The notes below the pieces were generated by a model that saw nothing but the letters and a program-made list of their open reading frames with translations, ran no database searches and was not told the DNA's origin. Position numbers and translations under genes: made by a program. Below are positions 14,256-28,239 of a DNA stretch of 64,000 nt, one piece after another. Position 1 is the stretch's first letter. Every line of letters begins with the position of its first letter. The stretch comes from Brachyhypopomus gauderio. Lineage: Eukaryota; Chordata; Actinopteri; Gymnotiformes; Hypopomidae. The DNA lies in assembly GCF_052324685.1 (NCBI RefSeq), contig NC_135212.1, positions 48,547,309 to 48,611,308 of the forward strand, read 5' to 3'.

Positions 14256-14300
14256 ATGTGTGTTCAGAGACAGCAGTATATGAGCAGAAAGTTGTATTGA
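13851..14300. repeat. Composite satellite: 38-bp core alternating with variable (TG)n
   Basis: Seven copies of a conserved core beginning TTCAGAGACAGCAGTATATG and ending AGTTGTATT start at about 13851, 13922, 13979, 14054, 14131, 14186 and 14263. They are separated by (TG)n/(TATG)n of different lengths, so spacing varies from 55 to 77 bp. Open frames on both strands are by-products of the repeat. Confidence 0.95.
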
Positions 14301-14309
14301 TCTCCATTC

Positions 14310-17300
14310 AGCTGTTCCTTACAAATAAAAGAAATAGAGTAAAAAATTTTTATTTTTATGATCACTAGACAATTTTTTAGAAGTTCTGATATGCACAGTT
14401 ATACGTTTGTGAATATCCGTCTTTGTTAGATATTAAAATGTTGTTTTAACAAGATGGATGTGCAGTCCACATGTGGAGATCTATTGTAAGATTTCCACCC
14501 AAACTCACGTGACAGCTATAATTCTGTCAAACTTGTTTTTTTACATTTCTGATTTATTAAACTTTCCATTTCGTAATTGGAATATGAGTGTATGAAACCT
14601 GATTTATGTCAAAGTAATTTGTATGTATATCAGACGTGCATCCAAACATCCATTTCAGACACTTCCAGCCAGACACATTTTTTGGTCCCCAAAAGAGGAT
14701 CTGGAGAAATGAGAACAAACTGCCACATTAACTTACAGGTGTAACGTTTTCAGTTTAAAGAGCGTGTGAGAGGATTTTTCCCACAGAAAGTCTATATGTG
14801 CTGCTGGTGCTGGTCAACATTCCTATAGGGCTGCCAATACCACACACAGCTCTGCTCCACTAATGGTGGCGTGAAAATCACTTAAAGCTTAAAGCTGACT
14901 CACTTAAAACCGTTTTCCACCTGTAACTAGAAGTCACACACAAACACCATTATTCTGCATCATATAACATACTATTATTATAGTATTTATTAAGTAACAT
15001 CTTGCAACAAAGGATGTAAAAAAGAAACAACAATAAACGAATGTCTTGTTTTCTTCGATCATCTTTTTCACTGAGGTCCCTTTATTCCACATCCTTGGTT
15101 GCAAAGTTTGATGTTTGACAACATTTGATATTTTGGTGTAGTTTATGTCATCTACCCATATTTCGTCTGCAAGGAAATATGAACTGAGAGTTATTAACTG
15201 TACAAATTCATAATTGTTAAAGAACTTCTTTTTATTTTGTTATATTTTGTTACTGGGATATGTAATCATTCAGCTGTCAAGCCAGAGGAAATGCAAGGCC
15301 ATTCTTGTGTCGGTTTGAGCACTGGCACACACAATGCTTTAAACCAAAAGTTTTAAACTTAAGGTTAGGGGCTACTTAGGAAGTAAAATAACATCCGTCC
15401 TTAAACACAGTGCTGTTCCACAGAAGCAGTAGCACCACAGTTGTGATCTGAGCTCCGAGTTCAACTTCACATTTCCTCTGTGCTATGCCTACCCCCCTAA
15501 AGACTCTTTTCCCCTTAACCCATGGTCTCTGACCCCATGACCCTCTTCCACTTCTCGTCCTCGTCACATGCTAACCACAGCTGTTTCCCACAGGCCAGAG
15601 GGGGAGCGTGTGGACGGGGCTTGAGCACAGAAAGTGGTGCTAGTGACCTCCGACCTTGGCCTATCATGCCAAAGGTTACTGAGGACACAGGGTAGGCTAC
15701 AAAACAAGGAAACAAATGGTCTCAGTCTGACAAAAATAGAAAAGGCTTCTGCACCAGGGCCCTGTCACTCTCAGGACGCCTTAGACATCCAGGGCAGGGA
15801 AGAAAAAACAGAGATGAAGATTTGGTTGGAATATCCAGTTGAGAGGTCACCGCTCCTTAGGGACAATGTGAGGATATGAGTGTCTGATGACGAGGTCTGA
15901 TAGGGCAGGAGCTGGGAGGACGAAGAAGAGGGGAAACAGAAGGCAGTGAGTCTTTTTCCCTCTACTCACTGCTATGAGTAAGAGTGAATGACTGTGAAAC
16001 CTTGACTATAGTGACTCAGTAAAACGAGCTCCGTCATTGGACCCTGAACTGTACATGTACATTTCCAGTTTTTTTTTGCTCAGAACGGATAACTAGTTCA
16101 AAATGACAGGTGACTTTTATCCGTCTGTAATGTGAACACGTCTGTCCACCAAAGTAGCGTGCACGTGCACATTCATGCATCTTTCCACACGTCACCAACA
16201 ACAAAAGTCATATTTGTGAGATGACTCATTTGAAGCTACTGTTGTCTGTGATGTTTCTCTCCATTGCGTTGACAACACCACTAAACGCATATATACAGGC
16301 AAAAGCCACATCAAAATTGGTCTGCCAGTTCTCATAAAAGTCGCACGGTCATGAAACAGATACAAGTCTGATCTAGGAGCTCATAGAATGGTGACGCAAA
16401 TCTGATATGAAAAGATCAGATGTGTGTGTTCTTTAAAAAATCAGATTTGCATCATGTTAAGACAGAAAATGTAATATAAGTCATATTAGGTGTGTAATGG
16501 AAACATAGCGTATTTCAACTGGTCCTTCTAACTCACATCCCATGTGTTCAGGGCTGATAAACATATTGGTTTAGGCTCTAACCTTCTAACCATGGTTTAG
16601 GCTCGAACCGTTAGCAAAGAGGTGTTGCTAACGGTTACCAAAACAATGTTTTCCTTACCCTCAATAGTTGTGATTTGCTTGAAATTTAAATAATTGATCT
16701 ACTCTTATCGGGAAACTTTTACTGATTAAAACGTTTTTGACAGTCCCTAGTCATCCCTTAGCAAAGCAGAGTCAGGAGGTAATGTGTGCTTAATTCACGT
16801 CTGCCGGTTCTGTTTCCCGAGACTGCCATCGATGGGCAAACAGCTGGCATCTGACCTGGAGAATTTTATCAGTTCTTGAAGGCCCTATCAGCGCTTTTAT
16901 CTGTCCTACTGGACAATGAGCTCTGGATTCCTGCTTTGTGCACTGAAGATTAGAAAGCAATTTAGATAACGATGTCTCAGAGTCTAGATGCACATAGCAA
17001 ACCTGACGACCCAGTTGTTGAAACAGTGCCCTGCTCTCCAGCTGTTGAGTCGTTTCCAGGTAACGGAGGGAAATTGAAGTTGATGGAGGAATTCTGGCTG
17101 TTTGTAAACTGAGGGTTCAAGCTTTGAAGACAAATGTTAAGAGGTGTTTGAACAGAGCACAGTTTACATGGGAATGAAAGGGAAGGTAAAGGTGCACATG
17201 TTACAGGAAACAGTCTGTGTTGAATGAATGAGGCCAGACAAGCTCGCCCATCTGGAGAGCTCCACGCACCAGGTCTCTGATGTGGTGCTGGTAAGTAGTT

Positions 17301-20170
17301 CAGACTGGTGTGGAAAGATGGAAAGAATTTCAGGAGACAACTTAGGAGAGAGGGAAGTTGGGAGAGAGGGAGAGAGTGAGAATAGGAGAGAGGGAGGTTG
17401 GGAGAGAGGGGGAATAGCAAACGAACATGGGGGCAGTAGGTGTATTAGTACTGAATTAGTATAGATATGTTCTGCAGAGTCTCTCTCTGGAAAAATCCCT
17501 GTGGTTTTCTCATGAACTTCAGAAAGCCCACAGAGTGAGCGCTGAACGGCACTCGCGAGCGGCCCGAGGCCAGCTGGTAAGTGCTGGTTTCCTGTGAGTT
17601 ACGCTCAAACGAAAGAGCACCTTCTTTCTCCACGCCACACCATCGCTCTCTCACACACGAGGCGCTTGAGCTCAGACAACCACAGCAGGATAGGTGTTTC
17701 TCCAGGGCCATGTCCTGTAGCAATCGCGTTCCAACTCTCAAGGATGGGACAAAAGAAACATGGCAGAGGAATGGAGTGGGGTAGATATGGGTGAGAAATC
17801 ACCCCACCAGGGGTAACAGGGGATGACTTCATATACCAGTCGTGGTTCAGAAAGGGTGCGAGTTCTTTTTTGATGTACTTTATTTAGCAATCCTGAAGGT
17901 AGCCATAGGTAGTTTTCTTCTTTCTACTTGTGGTATCTTTCTTCTAGTACCTCTAAATATATGTGCACAAACAACGTTGCCCTGCAGAGCTGTAAAGACC
18001 AGCAACTGTGACAATGCAGGATGCTGATGTTGTGAGGGACCTCAGTAACCAACGTGACAAACCAAACCTAACCCACCGTACTGTCACTTGAGCCATAAAA
18101 AGCAGCACAAGCGTCATTTACTGTTTACTGCAAAACCTTTAATCTGTGAACTACCAGCAGCTGTTTTAAACAAAACCATCTTTGTGCTGGTGTGGAAAAT
18201 TGAGCCTCATTGCTTTGTGCACTTCTGAGAGAACTTACTCACATGTAGCTAGTATGGTTTGAAAATGCATATCATCACTGACACACCTATCAAGCAAGTG
18301 TGAGCTTGCAAATCGTTACCGTCCCTTCTCACTGGCAGCATTTACGTCATCAAGCTCTGGGAAAAGGGCCACCCATGTGAAGTTCATATTGGTAATTTAC
18401 GTTAATAAATATTAATAAATAGTAATTAATAAATATGTTCTGCATGGTTTTTAGCTGTAAATAAGGTGGAATGATGATTGTGTTCATAAACTCTTCACAT
18501 TATCCTCCGGTATATTGTTAGATAACCCCAGTGAGCAGCTTAAACGGTCACTGGTTTCAGACTGGTTTCAGGCAGTTTTTTTTTGTTTTCATTTCTATAT
18601 GTCTTTATGTATTTTTATATGTTAATTAACATTTATGGCATTACAGTAATTGCAGTGCTGCAGTATAACTTATTAACACCATTACACAATAACAACCAGA
18701 GAGAAACACCATTAAAAGCTGTGTGGTGTTCTCGTGGCACGATTTAATGAGCAATATTAAATTAATCCTCTTTTATTACAAACTTGGCAAGAGTCAAGCT
18801 GTCACATCAGCTAATCCTTCAGGAAACGTGTATGAGCCCAAGGGGAGGGGCTAAAGAGCCATCATACAACAAAACAAAAAACAAAAACAAATAAAAAAAC
18901 AAAGGAAACGCAGCTAGTCGGGAATAAAAATGAAATTCCAGATCCAGTAACAGTAATGCATGGAGATTCTCAGTGTTAATATTGTCAAGCCAGAAGGGAG
19001 ATGATGGCACCTGACAGCCTGCTGTATCCCTACATGCTGATTAGGAAGAAACAGTCCTGGTTTGAATTCGAGCAGATGTGCCTGCGCAGATGGAGGTACT
19101 GGATCTGTTTGCTTCACTGGGCACCACACAGTGGTTCTGTCCACAGCAGTGACTGCATCAACACACTCACAGTTCAGCTCTGCAAAACCTGCTTATGCAT
19201 CAGTTTTGCAAAGAATAAACTATTCATGTCTCAATGCTGGCACACATTCCACAAGGGGCTGCAGTTCACAGCTGCTCCACCCTCAAACCACAGGTGCAAA
19301 GTCACACTCAGCCCGCCTCGCTTACATGAAGCAGGCCTATACATTTCTCAGTTTAAGGAAATGATGCTCTGGACACCAACACCTTTCGTTGCCTCTTAGC
19401 GGAGTTTTAAAATGAGCTATAGCTAAGATTATATCACTTGTTAGAAACCCCATCACTGAACTTTAAAACGTTGTGTTTACAACTTAACACATGGCTAACA
19501 ATATTGGTCCTAACTGTAATTAGATATGCCGTCCTCCTGTGCTTTCCCGGTGGTCAGGACATGGCTCTATTGCCTGTAAGACCCGGTTCAAGACCCTGGT
19601 GGGCACGCTGCCCTCTGCCTTCGTCCCGTATGGTGTCAGAAATGGGGTGGGGCTAAGGAGCCCGTTGGGAGGGCCTTTAAGGTGGGGTAAGGACTCCATC
19701 TCCTCCTGTTAGGGGGACAGTATATATGGGTGGGGATGGACATGGGAATGGCCCAGGATGATGAAGGGTTGGATCATGAAGGAGCCATGAAAGGGGTTTT
19801 AGTGCAGGTGTGTGCTCCCTGAAGATGTAGGCAGAGTGGAGACTCAGTCCATGGCCCCCTGACGGAGAGAGGCTGATGTGATGGGGACCGTCACTTCAGG
19901 TAGATGAAACGGGCCCTCTGTCTGCGCACCTTTGGGCTGGCAGTCAGAGCACCAGTTTAGCGCCTGTAGCACCTGGAGGAGGTTCCTGCCAACCAGACGC
20001 TGTCAACCGGTGTCCCAAAAGTCAGTTAGCTCGTACAGTTTGGCCTGTGCTCAATGCCGTAAATCCCAGTGGAGAATCAAAATCTCAACACCGTGGCTTG
20101 TCAGCACTCAGCACGTGCCAGCATCTCTTGTTCTGTCGTTACTGGTCATTATGTATTGCTGTGTCATCGT
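14310..20170. other. Gene-free interval
   Basis: No supportable gene. Visible items are a perfect hairpin at 16606-16636, GAGAGAGGGAGG-type low complexity near 17340-17410, and a possible tRNA-derived segment near 19550-19610 with B-box-like GGTTCAAGACC (weak, not called as a gene). Confidence 0.45.
16606..16636. repeat. Perfect 12-bp inverted repeat (hairpin)
   Basis: AACCGTTAGCAA at 16606-16617 and its exact reverse complement at 16625-16636 enclose a 7-bp loop. It could be a remnant of a larger repeat. No terminator or RNA function is implied. Confidence 0.7.
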
Positions 20171-20178
20171 TCCTCTGG

Positions 20179-20179
20179 G

Positions 20180-20270
<91 letters not shown>
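20179..20270. repeat. (CA)n microsatellite
   Basis: About 46 uninterrupted CA units. A second (TG)n tract lies at about 20606-20645. Confidence 0.97.
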
Positions 20271-20271
<1 letters not shown>

Positions 20272-20611
20272 CTGTATGACGAAGTCCTTTTGTCTGATGT
20301 GGCAGGATGCGGGATGGCGAAAATGCACGCGTGTGTGTGGAGAGATAAACCATATATAAACCAGATTCATTTCCCATATTCCTCCAAGGCCACAAATAGT
20401 CAAGTTTTACTTTTATTGAATCAGGCTTATAGTGGGAGAGGTCATTTATAGTTTGTTATTAATGCAGCCAAATAAACGTGTGGAAATGTTTTTGTTCCTG
20501 TACAAAAGAACAAATCTGAGCACATCCTTCAGCAGTGGCAACACGCCAGGGTTTGATATTTAAGAGGCCGCCTTGACGTGACTGCAGTTACGTGTCATGT
20601 TAACAGTGTGT

Positions 20612-20645
<34 letters not shown>

Positions 20646-20649
<4 letters not shown>

Positions 20650-23600
20650 AGTGTCGGTTCATTTCTTTTCGATAGCTGCCACACGTTGTGGGCCAAGACT
20701 GTAGATTCACAGAGAGACGGCTGCTCCAGTTTGCTCAGGATAACCTCACACATCATGGTGCTGGATGCCCAAAGCAGGTCAGGCATCCAACAATAATAAC
20801 AAGCACAGAAAACCGTAAAGGGCACGTGTGCATTTTCTCAAATACCTAGATATAAGAATACATAAACATGATTGCCATGTACGTGTAATCCCTTGAATAT
20901 GTATTCCTGCATGTCGTGTGGAAACTGTGTTTCTGTAAAAATGTTGACCCCTTCCAGCTAAGGACATGGTTAATGCTTATGAAGAAAGAATCTTTCTTCA
21001 TCTCCCATCATGCAACCATCCAAACATTTATAGTCAAATCATGACCCTCCCGCCATGGAGTTTGAAATGTTTGTTTTATCCAGTGTCTGCATTTCATGTA
21101 GCTTGACAAATGGCAGCACATGTTCGTCCCACCCTGAAGTAAAGAGATGTGTTTGTCATCAGTAACCAAACCCCTTTCTACAGTTATGTCTACGGGTGAC
21201 AATGCTAACACTACACCGTACATTACAAAACTGAGTTACTCCACCATGTCATAAACACTGTGTTCCAGAGTATAGGAAGCAGATGTTTGGTGTTCAGCTC
21301 AGAGGAGAATAAATGCTCTATTTTAAATTTTATATAAATGTTAGCACTAATTATGCAAGAATGTGTGATGCAATATTTTGAGAACCTGCAGGTGTTTTGT
21401 CTTTGTGTTCAGGCCACTCTCAGCAGGGGTTAGCACAGAACTGACTGACTTTAAAAGACGTGTGCAAGTCAGACATACGAGAGGCTACAGTGTACATAAA
21501 CCATTAGCCAGTGACGGTGTCTGAATCATTTTACAAAAACACACACAATGGGAGCCAGGATCAGCAGTCCTTCCATAAGATGAGATTTTCAAGGGTAAAA
21601 TATGACCAGAATAATGAACAGAGCGTTGCATCAAGGCAACGTATCAGTTTCAGCAGATGACCAAGAAATCTGAGGACATCTACATGCATGCCTCGGTCAT
21701 CTGACTTTTTCCAGGAATTCGTTTTGAGTGCAAGACATAGAGGAGTTTGGCAAGAATAGACCTCTTGTGTCTTCACTATATTTTACAGTCGAATGCTTCA
21801 CATAACTCTATGTCCCATCGTTTTATTGTTGAAACGCTAAAAACGCAGGGAGCCGTGTCTCCCAGCCACGTGCTGAACCTCGCAGGTTTCAGGTTTACAG
21901 GGCAGAACCTGCCACACCTGTTGCTCACGGTTGAAGCTCACTTGTGTTTGGCTCAGTGCTCTGCCGATACCGCACAAGATTGAACGCTGACGGCCATATG
22001 TTGCCAAATGGAGCCCGGTCGTCCAGATGAAGGCAGGATAAGTGGACCGTGCTGAGCTGATTGCAGCAGAACGCACCCTCAGCGAGCGTCTCAGCATCAA
22101 CGTTCTGACCAGAGACGAGAATGTGCTTTTTTATGTTAAAGCACAACATGTCCCTGACTTCACCAGCTTTAATACGTTCCAGAGATGCATGGAGTGTATG
22201 CAAACGTTAGCCAACAACAACAAAGCCTCAAAAGTCAAAGTAGTTCAGTTCCTGTCAGGGCCAGCAACTGCCGAAAGATCTCACGCACACACCAGTTTGG
22301 TCCCTCCAGAGAAAATCTCATACATTCAGCTTTTTAAAGAACAGCCTGCAATGCGTCCATGGATCGAAGGTTATACATACAAATGCAAGGTCAGGTTTGC
22401 CACTTAAGTTTTAGTATTCCAGCTAGCCTCCTTAGGCTGACTTATGGGAAAGCCGTGTCAGGAGTGCTGAAAGCTGTTTCTTCTGTCAGAGAAACATGTA
22501 TGACCAGAACAAACATGCCATTTCACACACTAATATGGGCAAGATGGAAGAGAAACACCAGTAAATTACACACTGCATTTCAACAACGAACAACTGACAC
22601 TACTTAGTTCTGAACAACTGACACTCATTAGTTCTGAACAACTGACACTCCTCAGATCTGTAAATCCAGACTAAGCCATTTTCCAGAGTCGGGACAGTGG
22701 AGTCACCAAACATTCACACGTTTCAGTGTGTGGGAAGCTGAAACAATTGTTTGGGTTTCAAATAAGCATGGATGGGCCAGAATGTGCACAGAGGAAGATC
22801 TGGAATGGTATGAGAAAAGAATGAATGAGTCTGGGCACTTCTGCACAGCGAGCACAAGCACACATATAATTTGGGGTTCACATCCTGTGTTTGTGGAGCT
22901 CACTAAAGTGGCAACATATGGCTAATGCGAATTTTAAATACATGGCGTAGGAAGTGGAACAGGAAGAGGCCAAAGAAAGTGGAGTGAGTGAAGTAAAGAA
23001 TACATCTCCATATACTTTCACTACAGAACTGTGGCCAACATAGCAAGTCTCAATCTGAAATCTGTAATCACCAGTACTGTCTCATAAAACAGGAATTCCA
23101 GAAGAAAAAATAGAGTTGTATTCATAGGCACTCATGAAGGAACAGTGATAGGAACAGTGAAAAACCTTTGTGTCAGAAGATAACGTGTGTTATGCAGCAT
23201 TAACTTTGGCTTGGCTGTTTTGTTTGGGCTCCATCAGCCTTCTTGATGTCTTGAAACCTCCATGTGGAGAAACAGCAGTGTGAGAGCCAGAGAGAACTCG
23301 GACAGTCTGAACTTCACCAGGGTTTGTCTATCATCAGTCAAAGGTGAACCAACATTAACAGGAGCAAAACAGATGAACTCAGTACACTAGATCAGTGGCC
23401 TGAGTAAACGATTCAAATGTCTAGCATATAAGGCGAGAACGTGCTGAATGGGAAGTCTCTTAATCACAGATAAACACAGTCAATGTAAATTCTGTGAAAA
23501 GAAGAAAGGCTGCCCAACTTCTTTGATCTGCCCAACAGAATGAGAAATGAAACCAGAACACCACAGGAGTGAAAACACCAGCCCAGTTCCAGTCATCTTT

Positions 23601-26600
23601 TCTTCACTCTGTAGGTGTCATACCCTGAAATCTTCTCTCCGGTTCTCCTGCCAAAATCTGTTTGATACCTTTGAATGAAACTGATTCCATTTAATGTTTT
23701 CATCTACATTTTGTTTCTTTTACAGGCAAAATATGAATACCAATTACCCACAAATAGAGCTCTGTATGGTTCACGTCTCTCATCATGCAGTGAATTATGT
23801 GTAAATTTTCAACAGCTCTGTGCAGATTACATTATTAAATTATCATCTACATAACCACGGATGTTCTCAAAGTTGTCTTAAGAAAACAACCATAACTCTA
23901 GAAATCAAACATCTGAATCTGATTATGAAAGTCTGATTTCGCAAATGGGGTATGAAAAACTGCTCTAAAGGTTTTGCCAGCATTTTCCCATACAGATGTA
24001 CAGAATCCTATAATGTCAGGGAGTGCGTGACAGAAGGCAGCTACATGGGAGAACTTTTTTACCATGCAGATTTTCCAGAGTTTAATGACTCACAACCAGC
24101 CCACTCCATTTCTTTCACCCACTCTCCTGTAATGTGGGAACGTTGCTTTTCCCAGCATTCCTCCTTCATAAGAGTGGATTTGTCCCAAACCGTGGTCCTT
24201 GCAAAGACTTACCAGCAAAGCAATCCTTCATGTGCATAGACGCCACACATCATAAGAGTGGTCACACCACACTACAAGAGCTGCTGGTGTCTCACGGTAT
24301 GATGCTGTAGGACTCTGTGAATCAGAAAGGAGAAATTATTGCTGGAATATATGAAATGGGACATTTGGATACAACAGCAGCAGATGGGGCGGTAAACCGA
24401 TAACACTACCAGACCAAAACTAAATGTCTTCATCATCTCTAACTTCCGCTTGTTTATCTCATTAGAAAGACTGTGGGGTAAAAGGACATTGGGTGGCTGA
24501 GAGAAAGAAACAAAAAAAAGTAAAGGGGGAGGGGTTAACTGTTGGGGCGTGAGACCGAGTTAGCAGGGGAAAACTCTCAAAATGCTGAGAACAGCAATGT
24601 GTGAGAGGTTGATGGCCAATAAGAAATCTTCAGATGTTGAACTGGTGTCAGGAATTTTAAAATGAAATCTTTTATATATAAAATCTTTTTACATATTAAC
24701 TATTTGTGCATTATTCTGTAAAATATATATATATATTAGCAGATGTATTGATTTATGCCTAAAGAAGGGCTTCTGGGTAATATCAAGGACATTCTATGGA
24801 AATTCAGATCACTGTCAAGTGGATACTAGAACGGCTTCATTTGTGGTGAGTGTCAGTGTAATCATATGGTCCCAAATAGCAGTCTCTTCCTGTGTTTATT
24901 TGTACCAGAAGTCTCTGATGACTGCAGGAGTGAAGCCTCATTTCTTTCCCCCTCTCTCTCCCTCTCTCAAAAAAAAAGAAGAAAGAAAAGGAAATTCTGA
25001 TTGTGGAGTAAGATTAAACCAGCAACAATGTTCTTTATCCAACATTGCGCATGAATGCATTCTTATAGAATCAGCATTTTATAGCACAACTTGACTCCAT
25101 AAATATACAGACAAAATATTGAGATGAGTTAGTGAGTTTCCTCACAAAATCAATAAAGTTTGGACTTGAGATGCATCAAGATGGCGCACTCGCACTAAAG
25201 AACCTGAGATTTTAAAGAATATGTTAATGTTAATGTTAATTGAGCATTTCTGTAAAGCAAACTCTATAATTAATACAATCAAGTCATCAAAGTGCAGTTA
25301 TTTTCAGTTGCTAGTACAGCCAGAATGATAATGGATCAAAGTAAAGGAGCATTGTGATGGTTGTAGGTACCGTGTTAAAGTGGTATTCAGCACTTCCAGA
25401 GGCTGTTGACCAAAGTTAGACAGGGGCTGCATGACAACATTGGACTGCCATGTCCTGTAAAGCGCTGCCTAACTAAAAACCATTTCCTGAAGCCCGCAGT
25501 GCCGGGTGTAATGGAAGGAAAATGACTCCAAGACATTCCGAAGTTTCTTTCATCACGTGCACTGATGTCATTCCCGGATATTCCAATACTAAAATGCTAA
25601 AGATGTTCGTAAAAGCAACACTAAAACCCACAGTTTTCACACGCTGTCACATAAGAAAGTGTCCCACAGTATAGTCTCACAATGCAACCTCCTCTATTCA
25701 CTGGCTGACTTTATTACACACCGCGTGTGAATGTCACGACTGATCTACAGGCAGAAACCTTTTACAGACTCAGTTCATCTTAAAGGTTACATTGTGTGTG
25801 AGTTACATGTTTGAGTCAAAATGCCACCTAAGAGTTGAGTCAACGTGCGAGAGTTCTCGTGTTACAGGAGGTGGTTGTGGGCTCATGACAGGCAGCCAGG
25901 GTCATGGCCACCCCCCTCCAGCAGGAGAGGAAATCCCATGACCCCAGGCTCCTGCCTTTCCACCCAACTGAGGAACACAAGGCAGATTAAAAGAGTGCAA
26001 CCACTTTCTTAATCTACATTTTAAATTAATCTATTAATCTTATGAGCTACACAACCCTCACACACAGAGAGACTGGACACCTAAAACAACACCACCACCA
26101 TTTCTGGAAACATTTATAGCAGGAACAAAACAATCCCAACAGTGAACATTAGCAAGAAAGTGAAGATAGCGATTGATTAAACCAGAAATAATAAAGATAA
26201 AGATGTTTTTGTAGCTTCAGGCTCATGGGATACATGAAATGTGGAAACTTTGATGGTGCATGCCGGTGGAAAAAAGCTTCAAGGCAAGAATTCAGAAAAC
26301 CATATAAGGCCTGTTCATCTGGAATATTCCGGCAAACTTGAGGGAGCTTTGCATCTCGTTAGGGTCTTTAGTAATTCCAGGGCTAGAACAACCGTCCAAA
26401 CAATTAAATTGGTTTAACTCTGAAAACTTTAATAGCGTTTTCCCACTGTGCTGTTTTTAAATCAGTGTTTGCAGTTAAGAGAGATATTTCCATCTCTTTC
26501 CCAATCAAAGTTACGGGAAACTGTGTGAAGAGGGACTACACTTTTTAAAAAGAGCTCATTCATGTTTATTTTTTATTTATTTATTTTTTTTACCATCAAA

Positions 26601-28155
26601 GCCAGGGTGTCATATTGACAAACAGGTGGTAAGAATGTTGCTCTTGTGACACAGGATCACTATAGGAAGACAATCAAGTCGTTACTTCAACTTTCCCATA
26701 CAATGCAAAATACATCAGCACTTATTTAGTTTCATAATGTTACTGCTTCTGTCACATGGGGTGTTTTAACATCCCATTCAACACAGAATAAGGGGTGAGG
26801 TGTTACTGCATTGCATTATAGCGTGATCCATCACACCATATACAACTGAATGGGTGATCAGTAACCACAAAAGAAACAGCACCAAATGTTAGACCTAACA
26901 TCTGCATAAGCATCATGAGGTTGGCCATACAAAGCACTCACAAACTCTCGACCTAATGCGATCACTGCAGCCGCATACCAATGGAGCAGTGTGGCCTCAA
27001 TTGTCCGAGTCTAACACTGCAAACAGTCCTGCTTATCTTAAAAGCATCAAAATCCCTTTGAAAGTATATGTGGTACTAGAAAGGAAAATAATTACTGCCC
27101 CCATTTGTGCATGCACAAAGGCCAACCACTTTAGCTGGGTGTGGTCTGCAAGAGAGGGAATGGACAATTTTTGCCAATTTTAATCTCATTATGGTCCTTA
27201 GGGTCGCAACAAAAAGTTTATAAATGTCCATCATTAGTTGTTTTTTTTTGCCAACTGCTTCATTTAAAGAGTTCGCACTTCACAGCGGAAAACCACCGGT
27301 AGCAGCAATGCAGAAAGGCATGAACTGGTCAGGGGCTCATGATGAAGGTGGTGGTGGTGCTGGTGGGGGGGTAGCTGTGTCCCTGTAAACCTTCACAGAC
27401 AGCAGTCAAAGCAGAGCATGCTAATTCTTTTGTGTGCTAATGTAGGTCCCATGCTGGGCCTGTGACACTCAGACTGGGAGGGGTGATCGTCTGTTTGCTC
27501 TGGTGCCTCTAGGTGTCAGTGGGAGGGCCCGGGGGGGCAGGGGACAGAGTGGACAAGAAGATAGGGGCCTGCCCCCTGATAGCGGCATGACCACCAACGA
27601 GAAAAGCACTAGAAAACATGAGCGCTCTACAAGCTACAACCCTTTCGAGGACGGGTGACTGGTGCAGCCACACAACGTGCGTCAACGTCTAAGATCCCAG
27701 AGAGGCAAGATTTCCCGAGGAACAACGTGTGCAGGAAAACAGTTGTGTCCTCTACACCCTGACACTATGCAACGCTACCATGTGTTTCTATTGTTTTGTG
27801 AGGTGCTCTGCTTAGGGAGGTGGTGGTTAGTCGAACTGAGAGGACAGTGTGTTCCTCAGGAGTGAGTGTCCGGTCCGGCCCAGAATGACCTCATACGTGT
27901 TTCTTAAGGAAATCGCTCTCCCGTCGAGTTACAATGACAGAGGTTCCTGTTTAAAGAAAGCAGTCTACCTACCAACCAGTGTAGACTAAATACATACTAA
28001 ATTTTCATTATTCTTAGTTCTTAGTTAAGATCCAAGATTACATTTTTTTTCAAAAATATAAAGATTTAATCCAAAATGTAAAATTATGTGTTTAAATAAA
28101 GTTTTTGCATAGAAATAAATGCTTTATATCCTAAAATAAATAAATCTAATATAGA
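20646..28155. other. Gene-free interval
   Basis: Open frames such as 22042-22407 and 23952-24239 have no recognisable domain, lack flanking exon structure and are not called. A short 25-bp repeat with the phrase GTTCTGAACAACTGACACT occurs about three times at 22580-22660. Confidence 0.4.
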
Positions 28156-28157
28156 AA

Positions 28158-28159
<2 letters not shown>

Positions 28160-28234
<75 letters not shown>
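28160..28234. repeat. (TA)n microsatellite
   Basis: About 37 TA units in AT-rich sequence 1.5 kb upstream of the s1pr5 coding exon. Confidence 0.96.

Positions 28235-28239
<5 letters not shown>

Noticed and set aside
13582..14307. Open frames across the (TG)n and composite satellite
   Set aside because: Repeat-driven frames on both strands with Cys-Val or Thr-His runs; no real gene features.
16370..16460. Imperfect inverted repeat around GCAAATCTGATAT / AAATCAGATTTGC
   Set aside because: Short and imperfect; no flanking duplication to define an element.
19550..19610. tRNA-like or tRNA-derived SINE head
   Set aside because: B-box-like GGTTCAAGACC is present, but I could not fold a convincing cloverleaf or find a matching repeat body.
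20047..20451. Overlapping open frames of 90-130 codons over the (CA)n tract
   Set aside because: All depend on the repeat; several overlapping frames are equally long.
22042..22407. 121-codon plus-strand frame in the gene-poor region
   Set aside because: Protein-like composition but no domain, no homology I recognise and no splice context; could be revisited with transcripts.
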